Below are positions 1 through 8,816 of a stretch of DNA of 39,749 nucleotides, in pieces (within the stretch, counting starts at the first letter, position 1; the number at the start of each line of letters is the position of its first letter). The position numbers and the translations under genes are program-made. The DNA lies in NCBI GenBank assembly GCA_041676645.1, contig JBAYRO010000027.1, positions 1 through 39,749 on the forward strand. Direction: 5' to 3'. This DNA is from JAMLIN01 sp041676645 (GTDB taxonomy: Bacteria > Pseudomonadota > Gammaproteobacteria > Burkholderiales > Burkholderiaceae_E). Under the pieces are notes generated by a model, which saw only the letters and a list, made by a program, of their open reading frames with translations, was not told the origin of the DNA and made no database searches.

Positions 1-183
1 CTCACCTATCGTGAGCAGTTCAAGATCGGCCGGCGCAACCTGCTCGACCTCCTGAACGCGTTCAACGAGCTCTACCAGGCCGAAAGCGCCGTGGTCGCCG
101 CCCGGGTCGACCTGGTCCTGACGCGGCTGCAGATCGAGTACGCCGCCGGCAAGCTCGTCCCGGTATTCGAACAAGGTAGTTGA
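1..183 (+). CDS. TolC-family outer membrane factor, C-terminal fragment
   Basis: This is the last 60 codons of a gene that begins before the window. The translation contains FKIGRRNLLDLLNAFNELYQ followed by a heptad-like helix and EYAAGKLVP. The F-IG-R-LLDLLN pattern is typical of the final helical hairpin of TolC/LapE outer membrane factors, which form the trans-periplasmic channel of type I secretion systems. The stop TGA shares one base with the ATG of the ABC exporter (TGATG), which implies translational coupling. The three genes in a row (channel, ABC exporter, HlyD adaptor) make a complete type I secretion apparatus. The barrel and first helical repeat lie outside the window, so their integrity cannot be judged. 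Confidence 0.85.
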   Translation, partial: LTYREQFKIGRRNLLDLLNAFNELYQAESAVVAARVDLVLTRLQIEYAAGKLVPVFEQGS

Positions 184-2309
184 TGACCCAGCCCACCGAG
201 AAACCCGTCGATGCGCGCAGCGCCCTGCTCGAGGGCATCGCGCTGCTGACTTCGCGGATCGGGCGGCCGATGTCGGCGGTCTCGCTCGGCGCCCAGGTCA
301 CGCTGGAGGCCGACGGCTCGCCCAATCTCAATTCGTTGCGCGCGGCGCTGGGCGCCGGCGGCCTGGTGCTCGAACGCCACGACGGTTCCCTGGCCGGCCT
401 GGGCACCGACCGCCTGCCGGCGATCGCCGCCTGCACCGACGGCAGCTATCGCCTGCTCGAGCGCCTCGGCGACCTGCAGTCGCCGGAACTCGCGGCGCTC
501 TACGGCGGCCACTGCCTGCGCCTCACACCCAAGCCCGCGCCCGACCTGCGCTCGGAGCTGCCGGCCCGGCGCAATGCCCGCGCCTGGTTCTGGCGGGTGC
601 TCTGGGGCCTGCGGCCCTTCTACATGCATGTGGCGCTGGCCACGCTGCTGGTCAACGTGCTGTCGATCGCGGTGTCGCTGTACGTCATGAACGTCTACGA
701 CCGGGTCGTGCCCAACCGCACCTACGACACGCTCTGGGTGCTCACCATCGGCACCCTCGGGGCACTCTTCTTCGACTTTCTCGCCCGCAACCTGCGCGCC
801 TGGCTGATCGACATCGCCGGCAAGCGGGCCGACATCGAGATCAGCTCGGGCCTGTTCCAGCGGCTGCTCTCGATCCGGCTCATCGAGAAGCCGGTTTCCT
901 CGGGCTCCTTCGTGAGCAACCTGCGCGACTTCGAATCGATCCGCGAGGTGCTCACGTCCGCGACCCTGACCGCGCTGGTCGATCTCCCGTTCTTCCTGCT
1001 CTTCGTCCTGGTGATCGGCATGATCGCGCCGCCGCTGGCGATCGTCCCGCTGGTGGCGATGGTGCTGGTGGTGATCGTCGGTGCGCTTGCCCAACGGCCG
1101 ATGGCCCGCCACATCAACGATTCCATGAAGGAGAGCTCGCAGCGCCAGGGCCTCGCCGTCGAGGCGGTCGAAGGGCTCGAGACGCTCAAGGCGAACAATG
1201 CGCTCGGCTATGTCCAGCAGCGCTGGGAGTGGTACACCGCCACCATCGCGACGGCCTCCACACGCGGGCGCATGATCTCCAACCTGGTGATCAACGCCGG
1301 CACCACGATCCAGCAGATGGCGACGGTGTCCACCGTGGTGATCGGCGTCTACCTGATCCACGACGCCCGGCTTTCGATGGGCGGGCTGATCGGCGCCGTC
1401 ATCCTCGGCGGGCGCGCGATCGCGCCGCTCGCCCAGCTCTCGGGCCTCGCGGTGCGGCTGCAGCAGGCCCGGGCCGCCTTCGACGGCCTGCAGGCGGTGA
1501 TGGACAAGGCCACCGAGCGCGATCCCGACCGTACCTACCTGAGCGTGCCCGGCGCCCGTGGCGACCTCGCCTTCCGGGAGGTCGACTTCGCCCACTCCCA
1601 GGAAGGCATGCCGCTCTTCCGGGGGTTGAACCTGACGATCCGCGCCGGCGAACGGGTGGCCATCATCGGGCGCACCGGCTGCGGCAAATCGACGCTGCTG
1701 CGCCTGGGCGCCGGTCTCTACACGCCCAGCTCCGGCATCGTCACGCTCGACGGCATCGACACCCGCCAGGTCGACCCCGCCGAGCTGCGGGCGGCGGTGG
1801 GCCTGCTGCCGCAGGATGCGCGGCTCTTCCTCGGCACTCTGCGCGAGAACCTCGACATGGCACGGGCCGACCGCGTCGTCGACGACGCGAAGCTGATCGA
1901 GGCCCTGCGCAGCTTCGGCCTCGAGCGCTTCGTCGCGCAGCATCCGCGCGGCCTCGACATGTTCCTCGGCGAGGACGGCCAGGGCCTGTCAGGCGGCCAG
2001 AAGCGGCTGGTGACGCTCGCCCGGATGGCGCTGCGCGATCCGGCGATCGCCCTGCTCGACGAGCCCAGCAGCGGACTCGACCCCAATACGGAGAAGCAGG
2101 TGCTGCAGTCGCTCGCGCGCTGGGCCGCCAGCGACGAACGGCCACGCACCCTGGTGATCGTCACCCATCGTCCGCAGGTCATGGAGATCGTCGACCGGGT
2201 GATCGTGATGGAAGCAGGCAGCATCATCCTCGATGCGCCCCGCGAACAGGCGATGCAGGCGCTCTCGCGCGGCATCACGATTCCGGCTGCCAAGGTGGCG
2301 GTAGCATGA
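183..2309 (+). CDS. Type I secretion system permease/ATPase (LapB/RtxB type)
   Basis: A 708-residue inner membrane ABC exporter that drives one-step export of large adhesins or RTX proteins. About 130 N-terminal residues resemble a C39 peptidase-like domain but show no catalytic Cys motif, as in non-processing exporters that only dock the substrate. A six-helix transmembrane domain follows (about 145-430), then the ATPase with Walker A GRTGCGKST (about 496), signature LSGGQ (about 602), Walker B ALLDEPSSGLD and the H-loop VTHRP. The ATG at 183 overlaps the TolC stop; an in-frame TTG sits one codon earlier. The gene overlaps hlyD by 4 bases (ATGA). No repeat-rich substrate gene is visible here. 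Confidence 0.93.
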   Translation: MTQPTEKPVDARSALLEGIALLTSRIGRPMSAVSLGAQVTLEADGSPNLNSLRAALGAGGLVLERHDGSLAGLGTDRLPAIAACTDGSYRLLERLGDLQSPELAALYGGHCLRLTPKPAPDLRSELPARRNARAWFWRVLWGLRPFYMHVALATLLVNVLSIAVSLYVMNVYDRVVPNRTYDTLWVLTIGTLGALFFDFLARNLRAWLIDIAGKRADIEISSGLFQRLLSIRLIEKPVSSGSFVSNLRDFESIREVLTSATLTALVDLPFFLLFVLVIGMIAPPLAIVPLVAMVLVVIVGALAQRPMARHINDSMKESSQRQGLAVEAVEGLETLKANNALGYVQQRWEWYTATIATASTRGRMISNLVINAGTTIQQMATVSTVVIGVYLIHDARLSMGGLIGAVILGGRAIAPLAQLSGLAVRLQQARAAFDGLQAVMDKATERDPDRTYLSVPGARGDLAFREVDFAHSQEGMPLFRGLNLTIRAGERVAIIGRTGCGKSTLLRLGAGLYTPSSGIVTLDGIDTRQVDPAELRAAVGLLPQDARLFLGTLRENLDMARADRVVDDAKLIEALRSFGLERFVAQHPRGLDMFLGEDGQGLSGGQKRLVTLARMALRDPAIALLDEPSSGLDPNTEKQVLQSLARWAASDERPRTLVIVTHRPQVMEIVDRVIVMEAGSIILDAPREQAMQALSRGITIPAAKVAVA

Positions 2310-3499
2310 GCACAACCAGCCTCGAATACGGGGAAAGCCCGAAACTCGCCTTCCTCAGCGTGACGCTGCTCCTGCTGACGCTGGGCGGATTCCTGCTCTG
2401 GGCCTCGCAGGCCGTGCTGGAGGAAGTCACCCGCGGCCAGGGCCGGATCGTTCCCTCGAGCAAGGAACAGGTGATCCAGAGCCTCGACCCGGGCATCCTC
2501 ACCGAGATGCTGGTGCGCGAAGGCGATGCGGTCGAGCAGGGCCAGCTCCTGCTGCGCATCGATCCCACCCGCGCCGAGGCGCTGTTTCGCGAGCTCGATG
2601 CCAAGACGGCGGCACTGGCGGCCTCGGCCAGCCGGCTGCGCGCCGAGGCCTACGGTGGCAAGCTCGAGTTCCCCGAGAGCGTCAAGGCGCAGCCGGAGCT
2701 CATGCAGCGCGAGATCGAGGTCTATCGATCCCGCACCCGCGCCCTCGAGGAGAGCATCGAGGGCCTGACCCGCGGCATCGAACTGCTCGACCGCGAGATC
2801 CGCATCACCGAACCGATGGTGGGCCGGGGCCTGGTCTCGGAGGTCGAGCTCCTGCGCCTGCAGCGCCAGCGCAACGACCTCGCCCTGCAGACGACCGACC
2901 GACGCAACAAGTTCAGCGCCGATGCCGCCGCCGATCTCACCAAGGTGGAGTCCGAGCTGGCGCAGGCGAGCGAATCGCTCATCGCACGGGCCGACACCTT
3001 CGCCCGCACCGAGATCCGTTCGCCGATGAAAGGCACGATCAAGAGCATCAAGGTGAACACCATCGGCGGCGTGGTGCAGGCCGGCCAGGACATCATGCTG
3101 ATCGTTCCCACCGAGGACACCCTGGTGGTGGAAGCCTATGTCCGCCCGGCCGACGTTGCCTTCCTGCATCCTGGCCAGCAGGCGGTCGTGAAGGTCAGCG
3201 CCTACGACTACGCGATCTACGGCGGGCTGGACGGTGTCGTCGAGAACATCAGCCCCGACACCCTGCGCGACGAGCGCCGCGGCGGTACGCCGGCCACGGA
3301 CGTCCCCAACGAGGAATCCTCGTTCTACCGGGTAACGGTGCGCACCAACCAGACGAGCCTGCGCACCCCGGCGGGCGAGGAACTCCCGATCATCCCCGGC
3401 ATGACGGCCTCGGTCGAAATGCTCTCGGGCACCAAGACCGTCATGCAGTACCTGCTCAAGCCGGTCAACCGGGCCGCCGAGGCGATGCGCGAGCGCTAG
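2306..3499 (+). CDS. HlyD-family type I secretion periplasmic adaptor
   Basis: A 397-residue membrane fusion protein that links the ABC exporter to the TolC-like channel. One N-terminal transmembrane helix (about 15-36) is followed by a split lipoyl/barrel-sandwich domain (GQGRIVPSSKEQVIQSLDPG and later SPMKGTIKSIKVNTIGGVV), a long central coiled-coil hairpin (about 95-240) and a C-terminal beta-barrel with the family motif GLDGVVENISPDT. Length is close to LapC/HlyD proteins. Its ATG overlaps the ABC gene's stop. The gene ends 25 bases before rmlD, so the rhamnose gene may be co-transcribed with the secretion genes. Confidence 0.93.
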   Translation: MSTTSLEYGESPKLAFLSVTLLLLTLGGFLLWASQAVLEEVTRGQGRIVPSSKEQVIQSLDPGILTEMLVREGDAVEQGQLLLRIDPTRAEALFRELDAKTAALAASASRLRAEAYGGKLEFPESVKAQPELMQREIEVYRSRTRALEESIEGLTRGIELLDREIRITEPMVGRGLVSEVELLRLQRQRNDLALQTTDRRNKFSADAAADLTKVESELAQASESLIARADTFARTEIRSPMKGTIKSIKVNTIGGVVQAGQDIMLIVPTEDTLVVEAYVRPADVAFLHPGQQAVVKVSAYDYAIYGGLDGVVENISPDTLRDERRGGTPATDVPNEESSFYRVTVRTNQTSLRTPAGEELPIIPGMTASVEMLSGTKTVMQYLLKPVNRAAEAMRER

Positions 3500-3524
3500 C
3501 CGCGACAGGCAGGCATCCGTGCCC

Positions 3525-4442
3525 ATGCGAATCCTCCTGACGGGCGCCAGCGGCCAGCTGGGCTGGGAGCTGCGTCGCGCCCTGCTGCCCCTGGGCGAGG
3601 TGCATGCGCCCTCCCACGCCGCTCTCGACCTGCGCGACACCGCCGAGCTGCGCGCCCACATCGCGGCGCTGCAACCCGATGCGGTCGTCAATGCGGCGGC
3701 GTTCACGGCGGTCGACCGGGCCGAGTCGAACGCCGCCGAAGCCATGGCGGTCAATGCGACGGCGGTCGCGGTGATGGCCGCCGCATGCGCCGAGATCGAC
3801 GCCCTGCTGGTGCACTACTCGACCGACTACGTCTTCGACGGCGCCGGCGGGGCGCCCTACGACGAGGACGCGGTAGTTTCGCCCGTCAACGCCTATGGAA
3901 GAGCCAAGCTGGCCGGCGACCTGGCCTTGCTGGAATCCGGTTGCCGCCACCTGCTCCTGCGCATCAGCTGGCTCTATTCGCTGCGCCGGCGCAACTTCGT
4001 GCGGGCGGTGATCGCCCAGGCGCGCGCCGGCGATTCCCTGCGCGTGGTCGGTGACCAGCGCTCGGCGCCGACCCCGGCCTGGCTGGTCGCGGACATCACT
4101 GCGCATCTCGTGGACCGTCTCCGGCAGGGCGATCGCGCCGCCACCGAAGGCCTGCTCAACCTGAGCTGCGCCGGCGACTGCAGCTGGCATGAATTCGCGC
4201 TTGCGATCTTCGGCCATCTCGGTCGGCATCCGTCCCTGATGCGCAAGCTGGGGATCGGCTCGATTCCGCGCATCGACCCGATCAGCAGCGGCCAGTACCA
4301 CACGGCCGCCCAGCGACCACTCGATACCCGCCTCGCGCTAGAGCGGCTGCAGGCCACCGGACTGCATCCGGCGCACTGGCGCGACGCCCTCGGATTCACC
4401 CTCGACGCGCTGCTGCCGGCCGACGGGCCGGCGCTCTACTGA
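3525..4442 (+). CDS. rfbD: dTDP-4-dehydrorhamnose reductase
   Basis: A 305-residue extended short-chain dehydrogenase of the RmlD family, which reduces dTDP-4-dehydro-L-rhamnose to dTDP-L-rhamnose, the donor for polysaccharide rhamnosylation. Visible are the nucleotide-binding start MRILLTGASGQLG, the STDYVFDG motif and the catalytic YxxxK in AYGRAKLAGD. The ATG at 3525 gives the usual family N terminus; a GTG at 3519 in the same frame, closer to an AGG at 3511, is an alternative. rmlA, rmlB and rmlC are not in the window, so the pathway partners must lie elsewhere. The 3' end overlaps maiA convergently by 7 bases. Confidence 0.9.
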   Translation: MRILLTGASGQLGWELRRALLPLGEVHAPSHAALDLRDTAELRAHIAALQPDAVVNAAAFTAVDRAESNAAEAMAVNATAVAVMAAACAEIDALLVHYSTDYVFDGAGGAPYDEDAVVSPVNAYGRAKLAGDLALLESGCRHLLLRISWLYSLRRRNFVRAVIAQARAGDSLRVVGDQRSAPTPAWLVADITAHLVDRLRQGDRAATEGLLNLSCAGDCSWHEFALAIFGHLGRHPSLMRKLGIGSIPRIDPISSGQYHTAAQRPLDTRLALERLQATGLHPAHWRDALGFTLDALLPADGPALY

Positions 4443-5083
4443 GCATCAGGCTGGTTCCCGGGCGCGGCGCGGCGAAAGGCCTCGACCTGGTCGCAGGCGT
4501 CGACGATCCGCAGGATCGTCGGCTTGTCATCGAGCCGGCAGTCGAATCGCCTCGCGTTGAACACCTGCGGGACCAGGCAGCAATCGGCCAGCGTCGGCGA
4601 ATCTCCGTGGCAGAACGTCCCGGTGCGCGGATCGGTCGCGAGCATCCGCTCCAGTGCCGCCAGCCCCGTCTCGACCCAGTGCCGGTACCAGGTGTTCCGC
4701 GCCTGTTCATCGATGCCGAGCTCGCCGCCCAGGTAGCGCAGCACCCGCAGGTTGTTGAGCGGATGGATGTCGCATGCGATGGCCTGGGCCAGCGCGCGCA
4801 CCCGCGCCCGCCCGGACGGGTCCGCCGGCAACAGCGCGGGCTCGGGGACGGTTTCCTCGAGATACTCGATGATCGCAAGCGACTGGGTGAGCATCCCGTC
4901 GTCCGTCTGCAGCACCGGCACCAGCCCGAGGGGATTGCGCGCGAGATGCTCGGGGCGGCCCTGCTCGCCGCCGTCGCGCACCAGGTGCACCGGCACCGAA
5001 TCCCAGGGCAGGTCCTTGAGGTTCAGCGCGATGCGTACCCGATACGCGGCCGAGCTGCGGAAGTAGGTATAGAGCGTGAGCAT
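4436..5083 (-). CDS. maiA: Maleylacetoacetate isomerase (zeta-class GST)
   Basis: A 215-residue glutathione S-transferase fold enzyme that isomerises maleylacetoacetate to fumarylacetoacetate in tyrosine/homogentisate breakdown (or maleylpyruvate in the gentisate route). The N terminus LYTYFRSSAAYRVRIALNLK contains the zeta-class SSxxxRVRIAL active-site motif. NPLGLVPVLQ (cis-Pro) and a helical C-terminal domain starting near residue 85 follow. The length fits MaiA. No fumarylacetoacetase or homogentisate dioxygenase gene adjoins it, so the substrate is inferred from the family. It lies 107 bases downstream of a VOC gene on the same strand and may be co-transcribed or have its own promoter. 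Confidence 0.88.
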   Translation of the reverse strand: MLTLYTYFRSSAAYRVRIALNLKDLPWDSVPVHLVRDGGEQGRPEHLARNPLGLVPVLQTDDGMLTQSLAIIEYLEETVPEPALLPADPSGRARVRALAQAIACDIHPLNNLRVLRYLGGELGIDEQARNTWYRHWVETGLAALERMLATDPRTGTFCHGDSPTLADCCLVPQVFNARRFDCRLDDKPTILRIVDACDQVEAFRRAAPGNQPDAQ

Positions 5084-5130
5084 TGGCGACTACGCATGCC
5101 CTGCCCATCCACGGGACAGGTCTCCGGATC

Positions 5131-5136
5131 AGTATA
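5131..5136 (-). promoter_or_regulatory. Possible -10 element upstream of maiA
   Basis: On the minus strand this reads TATACT, five of six matches to the sigma-70 -10 consensus, 47 bases before the maiA start. No convincing -35 box was found 16-18 bases upstream (the region there is CG-rich), so this is only suggestive. Confidence 0.3.
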
Positions 5137-5190
5137 CCGTTCGGGCAGCGCCAGGGCGTATCGGCGCCCCCGGCTCGTCTCGGGCGGTCC

Positions 5191-5730
5191 TCAGGCGCCG
5201 AGCTCCTTCTCGTGCATCCAGGCGGCGTGCTTGGGCGCCGTGCGCGTGCGGCTCCACTCCTCGAGCATCTCCCACTTGACCTCGTCGAGCTTGCGCGACA
5301 TCTCCGGCGTGGCCGTGTTGTACGCGAGCTCCAGCCGATGGCCGCTGGGATCGTGGAAGTAGATCGACTGGAAGATCGTGTGGTCGGTGGGCCCGATCAC
5401 GTCGATGCCGTCGGCTTCCATGCGGGCCTTGACCTCATGGAGCCGTTCCATCGAATCGACCTCGAAGGCGATGTGCTGCGTCCATGCGGGGGTGTTGGGA
5501 TCGCGCCCCATCGGCGGCATGGTGGGCAGCTCGAAGAAGGCGAGGATGTTGCCGCCGCCCGCGTCGAGGAACAGGTGCATGTAGGGGTCCGGATCCTTGG
5601 TCGACGGCACCTTGTCTTCGGCGATCGCCAGCACGAAATCCATGTCGAGGTACTTCCGGTACCACTCGACGGTTTCCTTCGAATCCTTGCAGCGATAGGC
5701 CACGTGGTGGATCTTGCGCACGAATCCCAT
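5191..5730 (-). CDS. VOC-family (glyoxalase/extradiol dioxygenase fold) protein
   Basis: A 179-residue vicinal-oxygen-chelate protein with two beta-alpha-beta-beta-beta modules. Candidate metal ligands appear at the expected places: His in RKIHHVAY, Glu in LAFFELP, His in WTQHIAFEV and Glu in GHRLELAYN, so it is probably an active metalloenzyme. The substrate cannot be told from sequence; glyoxalase, dioxygenase or isomerase are all possible. The start is fixed at the ATG preceded by GGAGGAGAAC; eight in-frame codons further upstream are ignored. A well-spaced sigma-70 promoter lies just upstream, and maiA follows on the same strand, which hints at a role in aromatic or glutathione-linked metabolism. 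Confidence 0.82.
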   Translation of the reverse strand: MGFVRKIHHVAYRCKDSKETVEWYRKYLDMDFVLAIAEDKVPSTKDPDPYMHLFLDAGGGNILAFFELPTMPPMGRDPNTPAWTQHIAFEVDSMERLHEVKARMEADGIDVIGPTDHTIFQSIYFHDPSGHRLELAYNTATPEMSRKLDEVKWEMLEEWSRTRTAPKHAAWMHEKELGA

Positions 5731-5768
5731 GTTCTCCTCCGGTTTTCTGGTCACTGAGGTCCAGGGAC

Positions 5769-5797
5769 ATTAGATGCCTTAAGGATTCATGTTTCAA
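5769..5797 (-). promoter_or_regulatory. Sigma-70 promoter of the VOC gene
   Basis: Minus-strand TTGAAA (5792-5797), a 17-base spacer and TCTAAT (5769-5774) match the sigma-70 consensus at five of six positions in each box. The -10 lies about 40 bases before the VOC ATG. The promoter sits between the last EPS gene and the VOC gene and marks the boundary of the EPS transcription unit. Confidence 0.7.
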
Positions 5798-5806
5798 GCC
5801 GTATTT

Positions 5807-7129
5807 TCAGCGGACGACGACCTCCGGAATCAGGATCACGAAGCGTCCGCCCCACTCGCGGACCACCGACATCCGGTCCATGGCCTCGTCGATCCAGTTC
5901 CAGGGCAGGACGATGACGTAGTCGGGACGCGCCGCCACGAGTTCGTCGGGCGGGCGCACGGGGATTCCGGTGCCCGGCAGCAGCAGCCCCTGCTTGTGCG
6001 GATTGTGCTCGATCGTGAAATCGATGAAATCGGTGCCGACACCGAGATAGTTGAGCAGGGTGTTTCCCTTGGCCGGGGCGCCGATTGCGCAGATCTTCCG
6101 TCCTTCGTCCTTGGCCTGGCACAGGAACCGGAGGATGCGTCGCTTGCAGCCGGCGACCCGCTGGCCGAACTCGGCGTAGGTCTCGATCCGGTCGAGGCCG
6201 GCGGCCTGCTCGGCGGCCATGACGCGTTCGACCGACGCGCTGATCGGCTGCAGGCCGGTGTCGGTGTGCTGGGCGTAGACCCGCAGCGAGCCACCATGGG
6301 TCGGTAGTTCCTCGACGTCGAACACGCCCAGTCCGCAGCGCTCGAGGATGCGGCGGAAGGTGCCCAGCGAATGGTAGTAGTAATGCTCGTGGTAGATCGT
6401 GTCGAACTGGTTGAGCTCGAGCAACTCGAGCAGATGGTGGAACTCGAAGCTCGCCACCCCGCCCGGCTTGAGCAGTTCCCGGAAACCCGAGACGAAGTCG
6501 ACGATATCCGGCACATGGGCAACGACGTTGTTCGCCGGCATCAGGTCGGCCATGAAACCGCGCTCGCGCAGCGCGATGGCGGTATCCCGGCCGAAGAAGC
6601 GGCGCTCGACGGGGATGCCGATGGCTTCGGCAGCCGCCGCCGTGCTCGCGGTGGGCTCGATGCCGAGAACCGGGATTCCCCTGTCGCGATACCAGCGCAG
6701 GAGGTAGCCGTCGTTGGATGCGACCTCGACGACCCGACTGTCGGAGCCGAGTCCGAAACGGGCGATCGAGGCATCGGCGAAACGCCGGGCATGCTCGACC
6801 CAGGCTGCGGTGACCGACGAGAAATACGGGTACTCCGCCGAGAAGATATCCTCGGCGGCCTCGAAATCCGGCGCCTGCACCAGCAGGCACCTGGCGCAGA
6901 CCAGTGCGCGCAAGGGGTAGAACGGCTCCATTGCGTCGGCCTGATCGGGCCTGCGCAAGGCGTTCGACAGCGGCTGCATGCCGAGGTCGACCAGGCGGTG
7001 CGAAAGCGGGGCGTGACAGAACTTGCAAAGGCGCCGGGTGGCATCCCGCAGGGGCGTTCCTGCGGCGTCGAACATGGATGCCGCGGTGGCGGCGGAAACA
7101 CCCGGGTCCTGGACTGCTACTGCACTCAT
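5807..7129 (-). CDS. Class I SAM-dependent sugar C-methyltransferase
   Basis: A 440-residue protein with the three-part layout of NDP-sugar C-methyltransferases (TylC3/NovU-like). An N-terminal zinc-binding region has Cys pairs CKFC (about 35) and CARC (about 78). A Rossmann SAM-binding domain carries VVEVASNDGYLL (about 134) and ANNVVAHV. A C-terminal domain includes HHLLELLELNQFDTIYHEHY and IGAPAKGNTLLN. It probably methylates a dTDP- or CDP-4-keto-deoxy sugar that is then built into the exopolysaccharide. An AGGAGG six bases before the ATG supports the start. It is the last gene of the minus-strand EPS locus, 124 bases after the flippase gene. Confidence 0.85.
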   Translation of the reverse strand: MSAVAVQDPGVSAATAASMFDAAGTPLRDATRRLCKFCHAPLSHRLVDLGMQPLSNALRRPDQADAMEPFYPLRALVCARCLLVQAPDFEAAEDIFSAEYPYFSSVTAAWVEHARRFADASIARFGLGSDSRVVEVASNDGYLLRWYRDRGIPVLGIEPTASTAAAAEAIGIPVERRFFGRDTAIALRERGFMADLMPANNVVAHVPDIVDFVSGFRELLKPGGVASFEFHHLLELLELNQFDTIYHEHYYYHSLGTFRRILERCGLGVFDVEELPTHGGSLRVYAQHTDTGLQPISASVERVMAAEQAAGLDRIETYAEFGQRVAGCKRRILRFLCQAKDEGRKICAIGAPAKGNTLLNYLGVGTDFIDFTIEHNPHKQGLLLPGTGIPVRPPDELVAARPDYVIVLPWNWIDEAMDRMSVVREWGGRFVILIPEVVVR

Positions 7130-7253
7130 CGACTACCTCCTGGAGTGCTCAGCAGCCTACCGGGGAGGAATTAAGTCGGCCTTAAATCAGGGCGCACCAG
7201 GCCTTCGCCAGGCGAAGGCGACGAAGCTTTTCCGACGCGCCTCGCGCGGATCC

Positions 7254-8816
7254 TCACGCGCCGGCCGGCGCGCTTGAGGACGAGCCGCCGCGCTCGCGCA
7301 GGCTGCGCACGATCCGGCGCAAGCGGTGCCGCTCGTCGTCCGACAGCGGCGCCATGAATCCCTGGACCAGGGTGATCATCAGGCACAGGATGATGGCCTC
7401 GCCCAGGACGAGGTAGACGTTGCCGGCGGAGCTGAGCAGGCGCGCCGCCAGGCCGATGGCGATTGCCGGCACGAACAGCTTGGCGATGCCGACGAACGAG
7501 ATCCGGTAGTGGATGCCGCGCCGCCACAGGCCGATCAGGACGCACCAGATGACCAGCACTTCGCCGATCGCGAGCGCCGCCACGACATGGTAGAGGTTGC
7601 CGCCAGCGGCGAGCGCGCCAAAGCCGATCGGGATGCCCGCCAGGGCGGCGAGCGAACTGCGCAGCATCAGGTCGGTATGGCGCGAGGTATTGAGGAAGAG
7701 CTCCAGGTTGCGCTTGAGCACCACGAGGCTGAGCAGCACCATGAAGCTGAGCACCAGCCATTCGACACCGGCGTACTTGTCGCCGCCCACCCACTGGATC
7801 ATCGGGTCGCCGTGGGCGATCAGCACACCCACCAGCAGCGTGATCGGGAACAGGCCCAGCTTGAGCAGCACCGAATGATGCAGGGCCAGTTCGCGCATGT
7901 CGCCGGTGCGGGCGTACGTGGCGATGATCATGGTGCGGATCATCCCGAAGAACAGCTCGCTGGGAAGGTACTTGCGGATCTGGTCCGAGAGCATGCGCGC
8001 GAACCCGAAGACCGCCGTGGTGCCCAGGCCGAGGAAGCGCTCGATGCCGAGCACGAAGACGTTGGGAGCCGCGGCGATCTGCGCGAGCGAGGTGAGGTAG
8101 TTGTGCCGCGCCACCGCGAAGAGCTGCGATGCGGTGGGCTCGCGCCAGTCGTTGGGCACCATCGGGGGGGCCCGCCGGTCGCGGGCGCGGGCGAACAGCA
8201 GGGCGATGGTGACCACCGCCAGCGCGAGGCTGAAGGTGACGATCTCGACCTGCACCACCAGCCGCAGGTCGACGACGTAGTAGCCGGCCGCGCCCAGCGA
8301 CAGGACCACCACGGTGCAGAAGTTCTTCAGGCAGATGCTCAGCTGGTTCGCGCCCTGCATCAGCAGCGAATCCATCACCGTGTCCTTCAGGTAGCGCAGC
8401 ATGCCGTCCAGGCAGGCGACCAGCAGGTAGCAGCGGAACACCCAGATCCACTCGCCGAGACCGACGAAGCCGGCGATCCATTCGGCGAAGGCGAGCGCGA
8501 GAAGCGCGGCAAGCACGAGAAAGACAGCGCGAAGCGCGATCATGCGCCCGACGAAACGCCAGAACACGGCCGGGGCGGCATGGATGCGGTAGCTCGGCAG
8601 CCAGATGGCGGCCGCCCAGTCGACCCCGAAGGTCGACAGGCCGATGAGAATCTCGACGAAGGCCATCGACGCGACCAGCGCGCCGAACTCCTCGCGCTCG
8701 AGCAGGCGCGCCACCAGGGCGAACGCGAGGAAGCCGAGGATGCCCGAGCCGAGCTTGCCGAAGAGGAATGTCACCAGGCTGCGCTTGACGCGCTGGCCCG
8801 TGTAGTAATCATTCAT
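7254..8816 (-). CDS. Wzx-type oligosaccharide flippase
   Basis: A 520-residue polytopic membrane protein with about 12-14 hydrophobic segments, the size and layout of the MATE/Wzx polysaccharide transport superfamily (VKRSLVTFLFGKLGSGILGF at the N terminus). It likely flips undecaprenyl-diphosphate-linked repeat units to the periplasm. The ATG at 8816 overlaps the upstream glycosyltransferase stop as ATGA, which fixes the start; an in-frame extension further upstream lies inside that gene. The C terminus is a hydrophilic tail after the last helix. No Wzy polymerase is visible in this locus. Confidence 0.85.
   Translation of the reverse strand: MNDYYTGQRVKRSLVTFLFGKLGSGILGFLAFALVARLLEREEFGALVASMAFVEILIGLSTFGVDWAAAIWLPSYRIHAAPAVFWRFVGRMIALRAVFLVLAALLALAFAEWIAGFVGLGEWIWVFRCYLLVACLDGMLRYLKDTVMDSLLMQGANQLSICLKNFCTVVVLSLGAAGYYVVDLRLVVQVEIVTFSLALAVVTIALLFARARDRRAPPMVPNDWREPTASQLFAVARHNYLTSLAQIAAAPNVFVLGIERFLGLGTTAVFGFARMLSDQIRKYLPSELFFGMIRTMIIATYARTGDMRELALHHSVLLKLGLFPITLLVGVLIAHGDPMIQWVGGDKYAGVEWLVLSFMVLLSLVVLKRNLELFLNTSRHTDLMLRSSLAALAGIPIGFGALAAGGNLYHVVAALAIGEVLVIWCVLIGLWRRGIHYRISFVGIAKLFVPAIAIGLAARLLSSAGNVYLVLGEAIILCLMITLVQGFMAPLSDDERHRLRRIVRSLRERGGSSSSAPAGA

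Noticed and set aside
72..1943. Minus-strand 623-codon frame opposite the ABC exporter
   Set aside because: It is antisense to clear ATPase motifs and has low-complexity charged composition; a GC-rich shadow.
7201..7219. Hairpin GCCTTCG/CGAAGGC as a terminator between flippase and methyltransferase
   Set aside because: No U-tract on the minus strand, and the methyltransferase downstream belongs to the same cluster; at most a transcript-stability element.
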